DNA of 64,000 bases from CAMCXT01 sp040403315 (GTDB taxonomy: Bacteria > Bacteroidota > Bacteroidia > M30B66). The stretch is from contig JBBAKX010000001.1 in NCBI GenBank assembly GCA_040403315.1, positions 558,001 through 622,000 of the forward strand. Direction: 5' to 3'. The position numbers and the translations under genes are program-made. Shown here piece after piece: positions 27,763 to 37,433 of this stretch; the first letter of the stretch is position 1; each line of letters begins with the position of its first letter. The notes under the pieces are model-generated. The model had not been told where the DNA came from and did not search any database. It saw nothing but the letters and a program-made list of their open reading frames with translations.

Positions 27763-29172
27763 TTATCCGTTAATAGGGATGCATATTTCAAAATCTGTTT
27801 TTCCTTGTGTTGAATTCAAGGTAATTTTACCATTGTGTTGACTAACGATACGATTCACCACATCAAGCCCAAGTCCTGTTCCTTTGCCCATTTCTTTAGT
27901 TGTAAAAAAAGGATCGAAAATTTTCGATTGAATCTCTTTTGGAATTCCTGGGCCATTGTCGATAATATCCACTTTTAAAAAACCGTTTTCTGTTTTAGTT
28001 TTAATTGTAAGTGTAGGATTTGTAGTGTTTTCCATTGCGTCCAAAGCGTTGTCGATCAAGTTTGTCCATACTTGATTTAATTCACTCACCAATATTTTAA
28101 TTTGAGGAATATTGGAGTCAAATTCCTCTTTATACGAAATATTAGATTTTTTAATCTTGTGATTAAGCATCGTTAAGGTGTTCCTAATCCCACTGTGAAC
28201 ATCTGCCAATTGCTTGTCTGGCGATCTGTCCATGTGGGTGAAATTCTTTACGGATGCAACAAGTTTCCCAATTCTTTCGGCGGCGTCATGAATGTCGGTA
28301 ACCATTTTTTCGGTCACCAAATTGTTGTTGATCCATTGTATTACCGGTTGAAGATCTTTCTCAGGGATGTGCGCAACGAAGAAATCGAAATCCTCTTCAT
28401 TGAATCCAAATTCTACAAAGTTTTCGGCAATTTCCAATGCGTTTTCAATACCATGCTCATCGAACCAATCTGTCAAATCGTCTTCATGGGAAGCCCGTTC
28501 CATTAAGCTCAGTTTATTGCCGGTTCTATTGAAGTTTTTTAGCCTTATGAACAGTCTATCATTCACAGCGTCAACCTGCTCGTCTGTCATCCGAATGGAA
28601 ATAACATCTTTAAAGGTGCGTGGCAAAAGTTGCAAGTGATTTTTGAGCGATTCAGAACTTCGTACGATTGCAGCTGCTGGGTTGTTTAACTCATGCGCCA
28701 AGCCAGCACTTAGTTTTCCGAGGGCCATTATTTTCTCATTCTGGTGCTGAAGTTGCGAAAATTCTCGAACGCGTGATGTCATTTCCTGCACGAAACGCGT
28801 GGTTAATTCGTGGTTATTGCAAATGAGCTCGTGGTACTTTTCTTTTGGAAACGACAGCACAAGCGCTTTTTGAGATACCAAGCCATTCGCCCGAGCTGAT
28901 GTTGCTCTAGAATATGGAAGATTTCCAGTAATATCGCCTGGTTCAAGTGTGTAAACTTCCCGTTGTTGTCCTGATTGAACGAAAAGAACCCTGATTTTTC
29001 CACGCATGATAACATGGGTGTAATTCATAGGTTCTTCTGGCGCGAAAAGCAACTCTCCTTCAACGTACTCTTTCGCAACGCTTTGGTCGATGAACCACTG
29101 CAGTTGAGATTCTGGAACTCCATGAAAAATTTCAAAGGCCGACAATTCTGCCGGGGTTGGGTTGGGTGTCAT
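27763..29172 (-). CDS. Sensor histidine kinase with cyclic-nucleotide-binding (CRP-like) domain
   Basis: 469 residues, no membrane helix. An N-terminal cNMP-binding beta-roll (about 10-130) ends in a binding-loop-like GDITGNLPYSRATSARA. Then comes the HisKA H-box LSAGLAHELNNP with H160 and an HATPase_c domain with N box NLIDNALDAME, G1 DNGPGIP and G2 GKGTGLGL. A soluble kinase that may sense cyclic nucleotide or another small ligand. The next gene encodes a response regulator 5 nt downstream. It begins the six-gene unit down to egtD. Confidence 0.92.
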   Translation of the reverse strand: MTPNPTPAELSAFEIFHGVPESQLQWFIDQSVAKEYVEGELLFAPEEPMNYTHVIMRGKIRVLFVQSGQQREVYTLEPGDITGNLPYSRATSARANGLVSQKALVLSFPKEKYHELICNNHELTTRFVQEMTSRVREFSQLQHQNEKIMALGKLSAGLAHELNNPAAAIVRSSESLKNHLQLLPRTFKDVISIRMTDEQVDAVNDRLFIRLKNFNRTGNKLSLMERASHEDDLTDWFDEHGIENALEIAENFVEFGFNEEDFDFFVAHIPEKDLQPVIQWINNNLVTEKMVTDIHDAAERIGKLVASVKNFTHMDRSPDKQLADVHSGIRNTLTMLNHKIKKSNISYKEEFDSNIPQIKILVSELNQVWTNLIDNALDAMENTTNPTLTIKTKTENGFLKVDIIDNGPGIPKEIQSKIFDPFFTTKEMGKGTGLGLDVVNRIVSQHNGKITLNSTQGKTDFEICIPING

Positions 29173-29282
29173 AGGGGTTAATACTTGCCCTCAAATTAGA
29201 CAATTATTTCGCCACTATGATTTTGCTGACATAAAGGCAGCGTTACGTTTTCGGTTGTTTGATTTTGACCTTCTTCGCAGAA

Positions 29283-30557
29283 TTAGTCGATCATGTCGAA
29301 ACCAACATAAGGCACCAATGCCTTAGGTATTCTTATGCCTTCTGGCGTTTGATGGTTTTCGAGCATCGCGGCTACGATTCTTGGAAGCGCCAATGCAGAA
29401 CCGTTCAATGTGTGCGCTAATCTTGGTTTTTGGTCGCCTTCTTTGAAACGCAATTTCAACCGGTTGCTCTGAAATGCCTCAAAATTCGAGGTAGAACTCA
29501 CTTCCAACCACTTGCTCTGCGCTGCTGAGTATACTTCCATGTCGTAAGTGTAAGCCGATGCAAAGCCCATATCGCCGCCACAGAGTTGAAGCACGCGATA
29601 AGGCAATTCCAAATCTTTCAACAAGCCGGTCACGTGGTTACGCATTTCCTCAAGGATGTCGTAAGATTTATCGGGATGTGCAATCTGCACAATTTCCACT
29701 TTATCGAATTGATGAAGACGGTTCAAACCGCGAACATCTTTACCGTAAGATCCCGCTTCTCTTCTAAAACATGGCGTGTAACCACAAGCTTTAATAGGTA
29801 GATCTTCTGCTTTTTGAATTGTATCGCGGAAGATGTTCGTTATCGGAACCTCTGCTGTTGGGATCATAAAATAACCATCCTCAGGCATGTAATACATCTG
29901 TCCTTCCTTGTCCGGAAGTTGCCCCGTTCCGAAGCCAGAATCTGCATTCACCATCAATGGTGCTTGGTATTCTGTATAGCCCGAATTGGTTGCTCTCTCG
30001 AGGAAAAAGTTGATCAAACCGCGTTGAAGTCTTGCACCCTTCCCTTTGTAAAAAGGAAACCCTGCACCTGTTACTTTAACACCCAATTCGAAATCGATGA
30101 TGTCGTATTTCTTTGCCAAATCCCAGTGTGGCATTGCGCCTTCATGCAAAGTTGGAATGCTGCCATGCTCCTCAGCAATCACGTTTTCATCAGGACCTGT
30201 TCCAAATGGAATCATGTAACATGGTACATTTGGAAGGGTGTAGAGAATTTCTCTGATAGCTGTTTCTTTTTCTTCCAATTCCAACTCAAGGCCTTTGGTT
30301 TTCTCCTTGATTTCTGCTGTTTCTGCTTTCAAAACGTTAGCCTCAGAAGCTTTACCGTTCTTGAACAAATCGCCAATTTCACGCGCAATCTGGTTGGCAC
30401 GAGCCAATAAATTATCCAGATCGCTTTGGTTTTTCTTGCGTTCATCATCCAGCGCAATAATCGAATGCACCCTTTCACGAGCGTCGAGATTGTTTCTTTT
30501 AGAGAGGCCGGCAATTACTTCCTCAGTGTTTTCGCGGAGATATGGAACTTGCAACAT
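29283..30557 (-). CDS. serS: Seryl-tRNA synthetase
   Basis: 424 residues. The N-terminal coiled-coil arm (about 1-110, ERKKNQSDLDNLLARANQIA and following) binds tRNA-Ser, followed by the class II catalytic core with motif 2 PCFRREAGSYGKD and motif 3 LAHTLNGSALALPRIVAAMLE. Charges tRNA-Ser with serine. Full length. A TAATTTTG promoter box precedes the ATG by 23 nt on the minus strand. Confidence 0.97.
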   Translation of the reverse strand: MLQVPYLRENTEEVIAGLSKRNNLDARERVHSIIALDDERKKNQSDLDNLLARANQIAREIGDLFKNGKASEANVLKAETAEIKEKTKGLELELEEKETAIREILYTLPNVPCYMIPFGTGPDENVIAEEHGSIPTLHEGAMPHWDLAKKYDIIDFELGVKVTGAGFPFYKGKGARLQRGLINFFLERATNSGYTEYQAPLMVNADSGFGTGQLPDKEGQMYYMPEDGYFMIPTAEVPITNIFRDTIQKAEDLPIKACGYTPCFRREAGSYGKDVRGLNRLHQFDKVEIVQIAHPDKSYDILEEMRNHVTGLLKDLELPYRVLQLCGGDMGFASAYTYDMEVYSAAQSKWLEVSSTSNFEAFQSNRLKLRFKEGDQKPRLAHTLNGSALALPRIVAAMLENHQTPEGIRIPKALVPYVGFDMID

Positions 30558-30580
30558 GAAGTTTGACTTTTTTGAAAGCG

Positions 30581-30588
30581 CAAAATTA
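30581..30588 (-). promoter_or_regulatory. -7 box of serS
   Basis: TAATTTTG on the minus strand, ending 23 nt before the serS ATG at 30557. Confidence 0.5.
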
Positions 30589-30667
30589 AAGGTATCCTTT
30601 TCGTTTCAACGTTTTTGCGCTATAATTTTTAGCGTCCTATGTGTTTTCGTAGATTCGCCTAGACAAA

Positions 30668-33600
30668 ATGAAATTATTTAAGCTATTATTATGGTTCTTG
30701 TTTGCTTCAACTCCGCTGGGATTGTACGGGCAAATAGTGCCTTGTGATACCGTGTTTAAAGATCCGGGTGGCGATGCCAATTACTCGGCACTTACCTCCC
30801 TTGTTCAAGTGTTTGAAGTAGATGAAGCCTCTAGAATTTCGCTTGATTTCACTTTACTCGATCTTGCTCAAGGCGATACCTTAAAAGTCTACGACAACCT
30901 TTTTCTCAATAAGCCAGCACTTGCGGTTTTTTCTCAAAGCGATATTCCTATTCAGGTTCAAGCTTTCAGCAATAAGGTTCGAATTGAATTCACTTCAAAT
31001 GAAACTGAAGAAGCTCAAGGTTATCAATTCACGATAAAATGCTTCATCCCGTTTATCTTTAACCTTGATTTGTTTGCCGATTCAGTTTGCACATTTCAAG
31101 ATCTTTCGCTTTTGGGAAGTGCTGATTTTCCAAATTTGGAGCAGGCTTCTTTGGTCTTTAGTTCCTCAAACGGGATTTTTGATACAATTCCGGTGAGTTT
31201 GCTCAACGATACGTCAACGCTGCAAATTCCTGGAAATCTCCCCTCAGGAAATTGCACTATTTATTTTTTGCCAACAGATTCGGTATGGCAACCGCTGCGA
31301 GATTCTGCTACGCTTTTCATTCATCCACCTACCGAAATTCCAACCATTGTTGGAGACTCCACTTTTTGCGTTGCGCCCTCATGGATGCAAAGTTCTATAA
31401 ATGGAAACCTCCAGTGGTTTGCTAACGATACCTTGGTTTCTGGGGCTACTGCTGGTTTTTTCGAAGTCACAGAACCGGGCGTTTATCAGCTTCAAAATAC
31501 GGGCGTTTGCGGCGTCGAATTGTCGTCGCCGTTTACACTTTTGCAGCTTCAGCTTCCCCCGGCACCAGTGCTAACGCCCATTGGTTTGCAGCAAATATGC
31601 TTAGGAACAGAACTTTCTGCCTCATGGGTTGCTGAAACAGATTCAATTACTTGGATTTTCGATGGTACTGCGCTGAACCAACAATCCGAAAATCTCCAAC
31701 TTTCCGCCGTAGGCGCTTATGTGATAGAATCGATTAACCAATGTGGTTCTTCATTTTCGGATACTTTGTGGATAGAAAATCTGTTCCTGCCTGCGCCACC
31801 GGAGATTCAATCGGATGGACCACTTGCTTTTTGCCAAGGAAACGATGTTGTGTTTTATATCGAAGCTCAGCCTCAAACTGTTATTGCATGGTTCGAAAAC
31901 AATCAGCCACTGAACCTAACTGGAAATTCAATCACAGTGAATGAAGCAGGCATTTATACGGTCGAATTAACCAATAGCTGCGGAATTGTATCAAGTGTAA
32001 ATTCACCGTCGGTGGTGATCCAAGAAAATCCACCGATTCCTGTAATTGCGGCTGCTGGTCCCACCGAACTTTGCGAAGGAAATACGGTTGTTTTGGCTGT
32101 AGATCTGCCTGCTAACGCTAATTTTTCTTGGTGCCAAAACGGACAATCGCTCAACAACAGCAACGATATTTTGCAGGTTACTGAATCGGGAAGTTATACC
32201 GCTATCGCGGAAAACAATTGCGGTACTGCTGCCGCGATCAACTCGATTCTCGTGGTTATCAACCCACTGCCTGAAATTCCACTGCTTTTCGCCCAGGGGA
32301 ATCCTTTCTTGTGTAATGGAAGTTCGGTGCTTGTTGCAACCACTCCGCAAAATGGCGTTACTTGGCAATGGAAGCGCAACGGAAACAATGTTTCATCCAA
32401 TACCAACAGCGTACTTGTTTCTCAGCCAGGTGTTTACACGCTTACAGTGTCGAATGGATGTGGTATAGCAACTTCTTCCAATCAAATAGATGTTTCTTCG
32501 GGTGCTGCACCGGCTTTGCCCAATATTCAAGTAACTGGTGCGACTTCTTTTTGCGAAGGCTTATCGGTGACGCTCACCACAACACCGCAAAATGGGGTTC
32601 TGATCGAATGGCTCAGAAATGGTTTCCCCAGCGGATTAACCGGCTATCAAGTGCAAGCCACCGAAGCAGGAGTTTACACAGTTCGGGTTTCGAATGCTTG
32701 CGACACGCTGTTTTCAACGCAATTCACCAATGTTGTGGTTTTCCCACTTCCTCCTGTAGAAACTATCGTTTACAGCGGTTCATTGAATAGGTGCGAGGGC
32801 GATAGTCTTTTACTTACTGTAAATCCGCTCAGCAATGTGAGTTACCAATGGAAGCGAAATGGAGTGGTTATCGGTCCGAATGCTCCCCAAGTAACTGTTT
32901 TTGAAGAAGGTTTGTACCAGATTTCTTTGGCAAACAGCTGTGGGTCGACCTTGTCGGAAAATAGCCTTTATCTCAATGTAGATTCGCTTCAACCTTCACA
33001 ACCTGAAATCATTGCACAACCTGGTCCTGCACTTTGTCCGGGGGGATTTGTATTACTCAATGCGCCACCAGTCGATTTTCAAGAGTACACTTGGTATCTC
33101 GATGAAACTTTATTGGATGGCTTCAATGGTCCGGTTTTACAGGCCACAGAATGGGGAACTTATTCTGTTCAGAGTGGAAATGCTTGCGGAATTTCGGGCG
33201 TTTCTGGAGGTGTTACCTTGGGACCGGGCGATCCTCCTCCTCCATTTGATTTGTATTCTGAAGGTGATCTCACCGAGTTTTGCAGTAACGACAGTTTATT
33301 CATCACTGCCCAAGTTCCTTTTGGTGTTTCGGTAAGGTGGTTTTTAAATGGTGATTCATTGATTGAAGGGCCTTCTCAAATTGCTGCTCGTTTTCCTGGA
33401 ATTTATACTGCCAATGCTTGGAATGGCTGCGGAGAAGCACTTGCAAACGACACTTTGAATCTGACAACTATCCCAGCTCCAGAAGTTCCTGTGATTACCG
33501 AAAACAATGGAGTTTTGAGCTGCTCTTCTGATGGCTCGCTTGCTTGGCTCAACTCTTCATTGGAGCCAATCGTCGGCGCATCTGCCGCAAACTATCAGCC

Positions 33601-33928
33601 TGCGCCTATCAATGCTACGTATTTTGTTCGTGTAACTGCAGAGAATGGGTGTTCAGAGATTTCCGCACAGTACAATTACATCATTGAAAGCGTAGAATCA
33701 GCTGTTCAGAAATTCAAGATCATCCCGAATCCAGCTTCGGAAATTTTGTTGATTGAGTGCGATAATTTTGGAAACGAGCTTTCCATTTTCAATGTGATTG
33801 GGCAAACAGTTTGGCTTCGAAGCACAAAAAAACAAACTGTAAAAATGTTGATCGATGTATCGGAATTGCCTGAAGGTCTTTATTTCGTGCGCCTTGGAAA
33901 TACTGTGAAGCCTTTGGTAATTCAGTAG
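30668..33928 (+). CDS. Secreted multi-domain protein: CUB-like domain, about ten Ig-like repeats, T9SS sorting domain
   Basis: 1086 residues. Signal peptide (about 1-22), then a CUB-like domain (about 27-127, with ISLDFTLLDLAQGDTLKVYD and VRIEFTSNE). From about 228 to 1000 come roughly ten repeats of about 75-90 residues of the form FCEGxxVxL...W..NG...G.Y.V...N.CG (for example around TELCEGNTVVL and SFCEGLSVTL), an Ig/PKD-like gliding-protein fold. The C-terminal T9SS domain starts about residue 1015 (IIPNPASEILLIE...GLYFVRLG...LVIQ). It probably acts as a surface adhesin or binding protein. Divergent from serS. Confidence 0.9.
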   Translation: MKLFKLLLWFLFASTPLGLYGQIVPCDTVFKDPGGDANYSALTSLVQVFEVDEASRISLDFTLLDLAQGDTLKVYDNLFLNKPALAVFSQSDIPIQVQAFSNKVRIEFTSNETEEAQGYQFTIKCFIPFIFNLDLFADSVCTFQDLSLLGSADFPNLEQASLVFSSSNGIFDTIPVSLLNDTSTLQIPGNLPSGNCTIYFLPTDSVWQPLRDSATLFIHPPTEIPTIVGDSTFCVAPSWMQSSINGNLQWFANDTLVSGATAGFFEVTEPGVYQLQNTGVCGVELSSPFTLLQLQLPPAPVLTPIGLQQICLGTELSASWVAETDSITWIFDGTALNQQSENLQLSAVGAYVIESINQCGSSFSDTLWIENLFLPAPPEIQSDGPLAFCQGNDVVFYIEAQPQTVIAWFENNQPLNLTGNSITVNEAGIYTVELTNSCGIVSSVNSPSVVIQENPPIPVIAAAGPTELCEGNTVVLAVDLPANANFSWCQNGQSLNNSNDILQVTESGSYTAIAENNCGTAAAINSILVVINPLPEIPLLFAQGNPFLCNGSSVLVATTPQNGVTWQWKRNGNNVSSNTNSVLVSQPGVYTLTVSNGCGIATSSNQIDVSSGAAPALPNIQVTGATSFCEGLSVTLTTTPQNGVLIEWLRNGFPSGLTGYQVQATEAGVYTVRVSNACDTLFSTQFTNVVVFPLPPVETIVYSGSLNRCEGDSLLLTVNPLSNVSYQWKRNGVVIGPNAPQVTVFEEGLYQISLANSCGSTLSENSLYLNVDSLQPSQPEIIAQPGPALCPGGFVLLNAPPVDFQEYTWYLDETLLDGFNGPVLQATEWGTYSVQSGNACGISGVSGGVTLGPGDPPPPFDLYSEGDLTEFCSNDSLFITAQVPFGVSVRWFLNGDSLIEGPSQIAARFPGIYTANAWNGCGEALANDTLNLTTIPAPEVPVITENNGVLSCSSDGSLAWLNSSLEPIVGASAANYQPAPINATYFVRVTAENGCSEISAQYNYIIESVESAVQKFKIIPNPASEILLIECDNFGNELSIFNVIGQTVWLRSTKKQTVKMLIDVSELPEGLYFVRLGNTVKPLVIQ

Positions 33929-33985
33929 TTCAGGTTGAAATCTGGAGCCATTCTTAAGGAATGGTACAACACTTCATTTTTTGGT

Positions 33986-33993
33986 TACTTTTG
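33986..33993 (+). promoter_or_regulatory. -7 box of prfB
   Basis: TACTTTTG, an exact TAnnTTTG match, ending 7 nt before the prfB ATG at 34001, so transcription may start at or next to the initiator codon. Confidence 0.5.
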
Positions 33994-34000
33994 CGCCACT

Positions 34001-35099
34001 ATGATCCAACCTGACCAAATTACAGCATTGGATGATCGCCTGGATGCGTTAAGGAGGCATCTTTGACGTCGATCGTAAACTTGCTGAAATAGAATTCGAG
34101 GAGCGCGAAACAACTGCTCAAAATTTTTGGGATAACCCCGAAATTGCTGAAAAAAAGCTCAAACAGATCCGAGATAAAAAAGTCTGGACAGATGGTTTCA
34201 AGAAGGTTCACGCTGGATTGGATGACCTGAAGGTTATCATTGACTTTTACAAGGAAGATGGAGCAACTGAAGCAGAGGTTGATCAACAGCATCAACTTCT
34301 TTTAGTTGACCTCGAAGAACTCGAGTTTAAGAATATGCTTTCAGGCAAGGAAGACAACCTTAGTTGTGTTCTTACAATAAACTCAGGAGCTGGCGGAACA
34401 GAAAGCTGCGATTGGGCTTCGATGTTGTTCCGCATGTATAAAATGTGGGCCGAAAAGCGCGGCTACAAGATCACCGAAGTTGACTTTCAGGAAGGAGATG
34501 TTGCCGGGATTAAATCGGTTACCATTCAGATTGATGGAGAATTTGCATTCGGTTATCTCAAGGGAGAAAGTGGAGTTCACCGTTTGGTGCGTATTTCTCC
34601 ATTCGATTCTAACGCGCGCCGACATACCTCTTTTGCATCAGTGTATGCTTATCCGTTGATCGACGATACGATTGAGATTCATATCAATCCTGCCGACATT
34701 GAATGGGATACATTCCGAGCTGGCGGTGCTGGTGGACAGAACGTTAACAAGGTTGAAACAGCGGTTCGTTTGTTTCATAAGCCATCTGGAATTATCATCA
34801 AAAACCAGGAGAGTCGTTCTCAGCTTCAGAACAAAGAAAAGGCAATGCAACTTTTGAAGTCTCAGCTTTTCGAAATCGAGATGCGGAAACGCCAAGAAAG
34901 CACAGCAGCCATCGAAGGTTCTAAGAAGCGCATTGAGTGGGGATCACAAATCAGAAACTACGTTTTTCACCCATACAAATTGGTGAAGGATTTAAGAACT
35001 GACATTGAGACTTCCGATGTTCAAGGTGTTATGGACGGCGATTTGGATCCATTCATCAAGTCGTATTTGATGGAATACGGATCGAATCCAACGGCGTAA
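34001..35099 (+). CDS. prfB: Peptide chain release factor 2, with +1 programmed frameshift
   Basis: Reads stop codons UGA and UAA. The gene is in two frames: ATG at 34001 to an in-frame TGA at 34064-34066 (22 codons), then a +1 shift at CTT-T-GAC to continue to 35099, giving about 365 residues in total. An AGGAGG stretch (34052-34057) sits just before the CTTTGAC site, as in the classical autoregulated RF2 frameshift: low RF2 lets the ribosome pause at UGA and slip. Domain 2 has the SPF anticodon tripeptide (ISPFDSNARRH) and domain 3 the GGQ motif (AGGAGGQNVNKVET). Confidence 0.97.
34052..34067 (+). promoter_or_regulatory. prfB +1 frameshift site
   Basis: Internal Shine-Dalgarno AGGAGG, three-base spacer, then CTT TGA C, the standard RF2 recoding signal. 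Confidence 0.93.
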
Positions 35100-35121
35100 A
35101 TAATTTAGAACTTTATTGGAT

Positions 35122-36507
35122 TTACTCCTTCTGAGGATAAACTTCCTTGATCGAGCGATATCCTTCAAAGAGCCCGAAGAGTGTAAAATTTCCTGACGGA
35201 CTTGTAATGCTTTCACGAGGAAGGTTTCCATCCAAAGTGAGGCGAATGTAGTTTCCTGGTTGTTGGTATTTGAACAATGAAATCGGGCGTGCCTGACCAG
35301 AAAATGGGAAGGTTTTAAATTTCCATGCAATGGTTTTTCCAATTAAATCTGCATGGGCTGAATCTGAGTCGGTGATTTGTACTAAGCCTGTGTAAGAATT
35401 CTGAAAGCCATAATTTGTGGTGTATGGTTCACTTCCTCCAAGCACTTTGCCAACTACCGAAAATGTGTCGATCTCATCGTTAACTGTGTAATACCAAGGG
35501 TAACCAATGTATGCGCTGGTGCTATCTACCGAAGGTTTCCAGAAATCACCTGGATCTTCGCCAACCAAAAAGGGCTGGTAACAAACACGCACATCGTAAT
35601 TCCCATTGGGTAACCCTGGAAAAACATGGCTGGCTTTTACATCCGAATCGTATTGAAATTTATCGTTTACGCTGTGCCAAAATTCTCGACGTTCTCCGGG
35701 CGCTAAAGTGAGCGTTTCATGCCCGATCATAGACGACCGAATAACCATGTTCAAACTATCGGATTCGTAATATGTGATTCGTCTGTCGCGGTCGTAAAGC
35801 GAAACAGAGAGTAATTTCCTGCCAGTATTTTGGTGTGTGGGCCATTTGAGTTTTAATGTGTCGTGGTGATGATTTTCCAAGACCAATTTAAACCTGAGTA
35901 ACTCTTTGTCGGAGTCGAGAAAGCCTGGTGCATTTACCACTGACCAGGTCAATCTTCCTAGATCGAGAGTATAGCGCAACTTGGTATCGTTGGCAATGTA
36001 TCGATCATTTTGGGCCTCAATTTCACAGCTATATTCGAACGATTTCAGCATGCTGCCATCGTCTTTGAGAAAATACTTGAGAATCGGCTTTTCAGTATAG
36101 CGCCTCAAAAAGTATAAGTATCGCCAAGACCTTCCATGCTGAATGGTGATCCGATAGTGTTGATAACCAATCATTTTGTTGCTTACCAATACGATGTCTG
36201 TCCAACCGGGCCAAATGGAAATATGCACTCCACAAGAGTCGCCAACAATGCGCGATAAGTTTGTTTGTTTTCCGAACCAGTCTACCAATCTGCCAGTTGC
36301 AGATTGTTTGGGATGTAAAAATCTGGTTCTATGAAATTGTCGAAGTTTTCTTTTTACGATTCTTCGCATCTGCCGCACATTTCCATTTTCTATGGCATGG
36401 TGAAACCTCTTTGCCGAAAATCCTTTAGGTGGGAGGCCAAGGTTATTCTCTTCGGCCTTTGTTGGCGCCAGAAGAAGAAGAAAGAAGAATAGAAGAAGAA
36501 TTCGCAT
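35122..36507 (-). CDS. Secreted protein of unknown function
   Basis: 461 residues with a signal peptide (LLLFFFLLLLAPTKA, cleavage after residue 18). The mature N-terminus is strongly basic (HRTRFLHPKQSATGR area) and the rest is beta-rich, ending with a GNFTLFGLFEGYRSI segment. No known domain. The ATG at 36505-36507 directly follows the T-run of the upstream gene's terminator. Its stop converges with prfB (22-nt gap). Confidence 0.65.
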   Translation of the reverse strand: MRILLLFFFLLLLAPTKAEENNLGLPPKGFSAKRFHHAIENGNVRQMRRIVKRKLRQFHRTRFLHPKQSATGRLVDWFGKQTNLSRIVGDSCGVHISIWPGWTDIVLVSNKMIGYQHYRITIQHGRSWRYLYFLRRYTEKPILKYFLKDDGSMLKSFEYSCEIEAQNDRYIANDTKLRYTLDLGRLTWSVVNAPGFLDSDKELLRFKLVLENHHHDTLKLKWPTHQNTGRKLLSVSLYDRDRRITYYESDSLNMVIRSSMIGHETLTLAPGERREFWHSVNDKFQYDSDVKASHVFPGLPNGNYDVRVCYQPFLVGEDPGDFWKPSVDSTSAYIGYPWYYTVNDEIDTFSVVGKVLGGSEPYTTNYGFQNSYTGLVQITDSDSAHADLIGKTIAWKFKTFPFSGQARPISLFKYQQPGNYIRLTLDGNLPRESITSPSGNFTLFGLFEGYRSIKEVYPQKE

Positions 36508-36538
36508 AAAAAAACCGAAGTAAATGTACTCCGGTTTT
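36504..36538 (-). terminator. Rho-independent terminator of the DUF3108 gene
   Basis: Minus-strand stem AAAACCGGAGTA / TACTTCGGTTTT with a 4-base loop and a run of seven T's, ending in the ATG of the following gene at 36507. Confidence 0.75.
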
Positions 36539-36569
36539 ATGTTAATATATAGGAGGTTCAGAAGAACCT

Positions 36570-37373
36570 TTATTTTTCAAGTGCCAACGAATGTGCGAGG
36601 TTTTTATATTCCTTAAGATCCATTTTGATTGAACCAACAACAACTTCAGCTTGCAATCTCACAGGAACACGGTTGAGGTCGTCGCTAATCCACATGGTGA
36701 GATCTTCTTCTTCCTTAAATACCCGACCTTGTTGAGTAATTGGATGCATTTTAATACATCTAATTTTTCCAGCTTTGGTTTTTATTGTTTCCCGTCCCAC
36801 AATTTTAACTTTCAGTGGGAAGAGCTCTTCATCAAAAAAGGTGGTCAAAGTGATTGTTTTACCAGGTTCAACTACACCAAAATCGGCGTTTCGAGCAAAG
36901 TAAAATGCTGAAAGAATATCGTGTGTGAAATCAGGAATGCTAAAAACTTTGTTCTTGGCATTTCTTGGAACATCTGTACCATCGCGCTGAACAGTTACGT
37001 CTTTGCGGGTGTGGTTGAACATGTATTCTTGATTGATGATAAATCCACCTTCATTCACCTTGCGGATAAAATACTGTGGGAGAAGTGTTTTTTCGTCTAC
37101 GAATGAATCGTAACGATCGCGAACTTTAAAAAACCAGTCGAACGTGCTTCGTGAACTGCCTGTACCAACGAGATGATAGGTTGGTTGGTTATTGAATTTC
37201 ACCGCATCTTGTGCTACCGAGATATTGGCATCACCGGCATCGATGAAGCCGTAGTGAACACGGTAGGTGAGCGATTCTCCGCGCTTAAAGGCGGAATAAG
37301 GCATAAGTTTTTGACCGAAGGTGCCTGCTGAGGCAAAAGAGAGCATCAGCATGAGCATTGATGCACGTTTCAT
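36570..37373 (-). CDS. DUF3108 family exported protein
   Basis: 267 residues with a signal peptide (cleavage near residue 20, AGTFGQ). The mature part follows the DUF3108 pattern: GESLTYRVHYGFIDAGDANISV at the start, YHLVGTGSSRSTFDWFFKVRD, then a closing section TMWISDDLNRVPVRLQ. The family is a beta-rich fold of periplasmic or envelope proteins of unknown function in Bacteroidota and Proteobacteria. It is followed by a strong terminator, so it is probably expressed alone. Confidence 0.85.
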   Translation of the reverse strand: MKRASMLMLMLSFASAGTFGQKLMPYSAFKRGESLTYRVHYGFIDAGDANISVAQDAVKFNNQPTYHLVGTGSSRSTFDWFFKVRDRYDSFVDEKTLLPQYFIRKVNEGGFIINQEYMFNHTRKDVTVQRDGTDVPRNAKNKVFSIPDFTHDILSAFYFARNADFGVVEPGKTITLTTFFDEELFPLKVKIVGRETIKTKAGKIRCIKMHPITQQGRVFKEEEDLTMWISDDLNRVPVRLQAEVVVGSIKMDLKEYKNLAHSLALEK

Positions 37374-37433
37374 AATGGTTTGATTTGTTTGGCCTAAATC
37401 AAACGTTATGCCACGCCTCGAAATTGTGCTGAA

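Noticed and set aside
29814..30410. 198-codon plus-strand ORF
   Set aside because: It is antisense to the conserved serS core and has no domain or ribosome-binding site; its Cys/Phe-rich product is typical of shadow frames.
34218..35099. prfB starting at an internal TTG
   Set aside because: The upstream 34001-34063 segment with the recoding signal gives the normal RF2 N-terminus.
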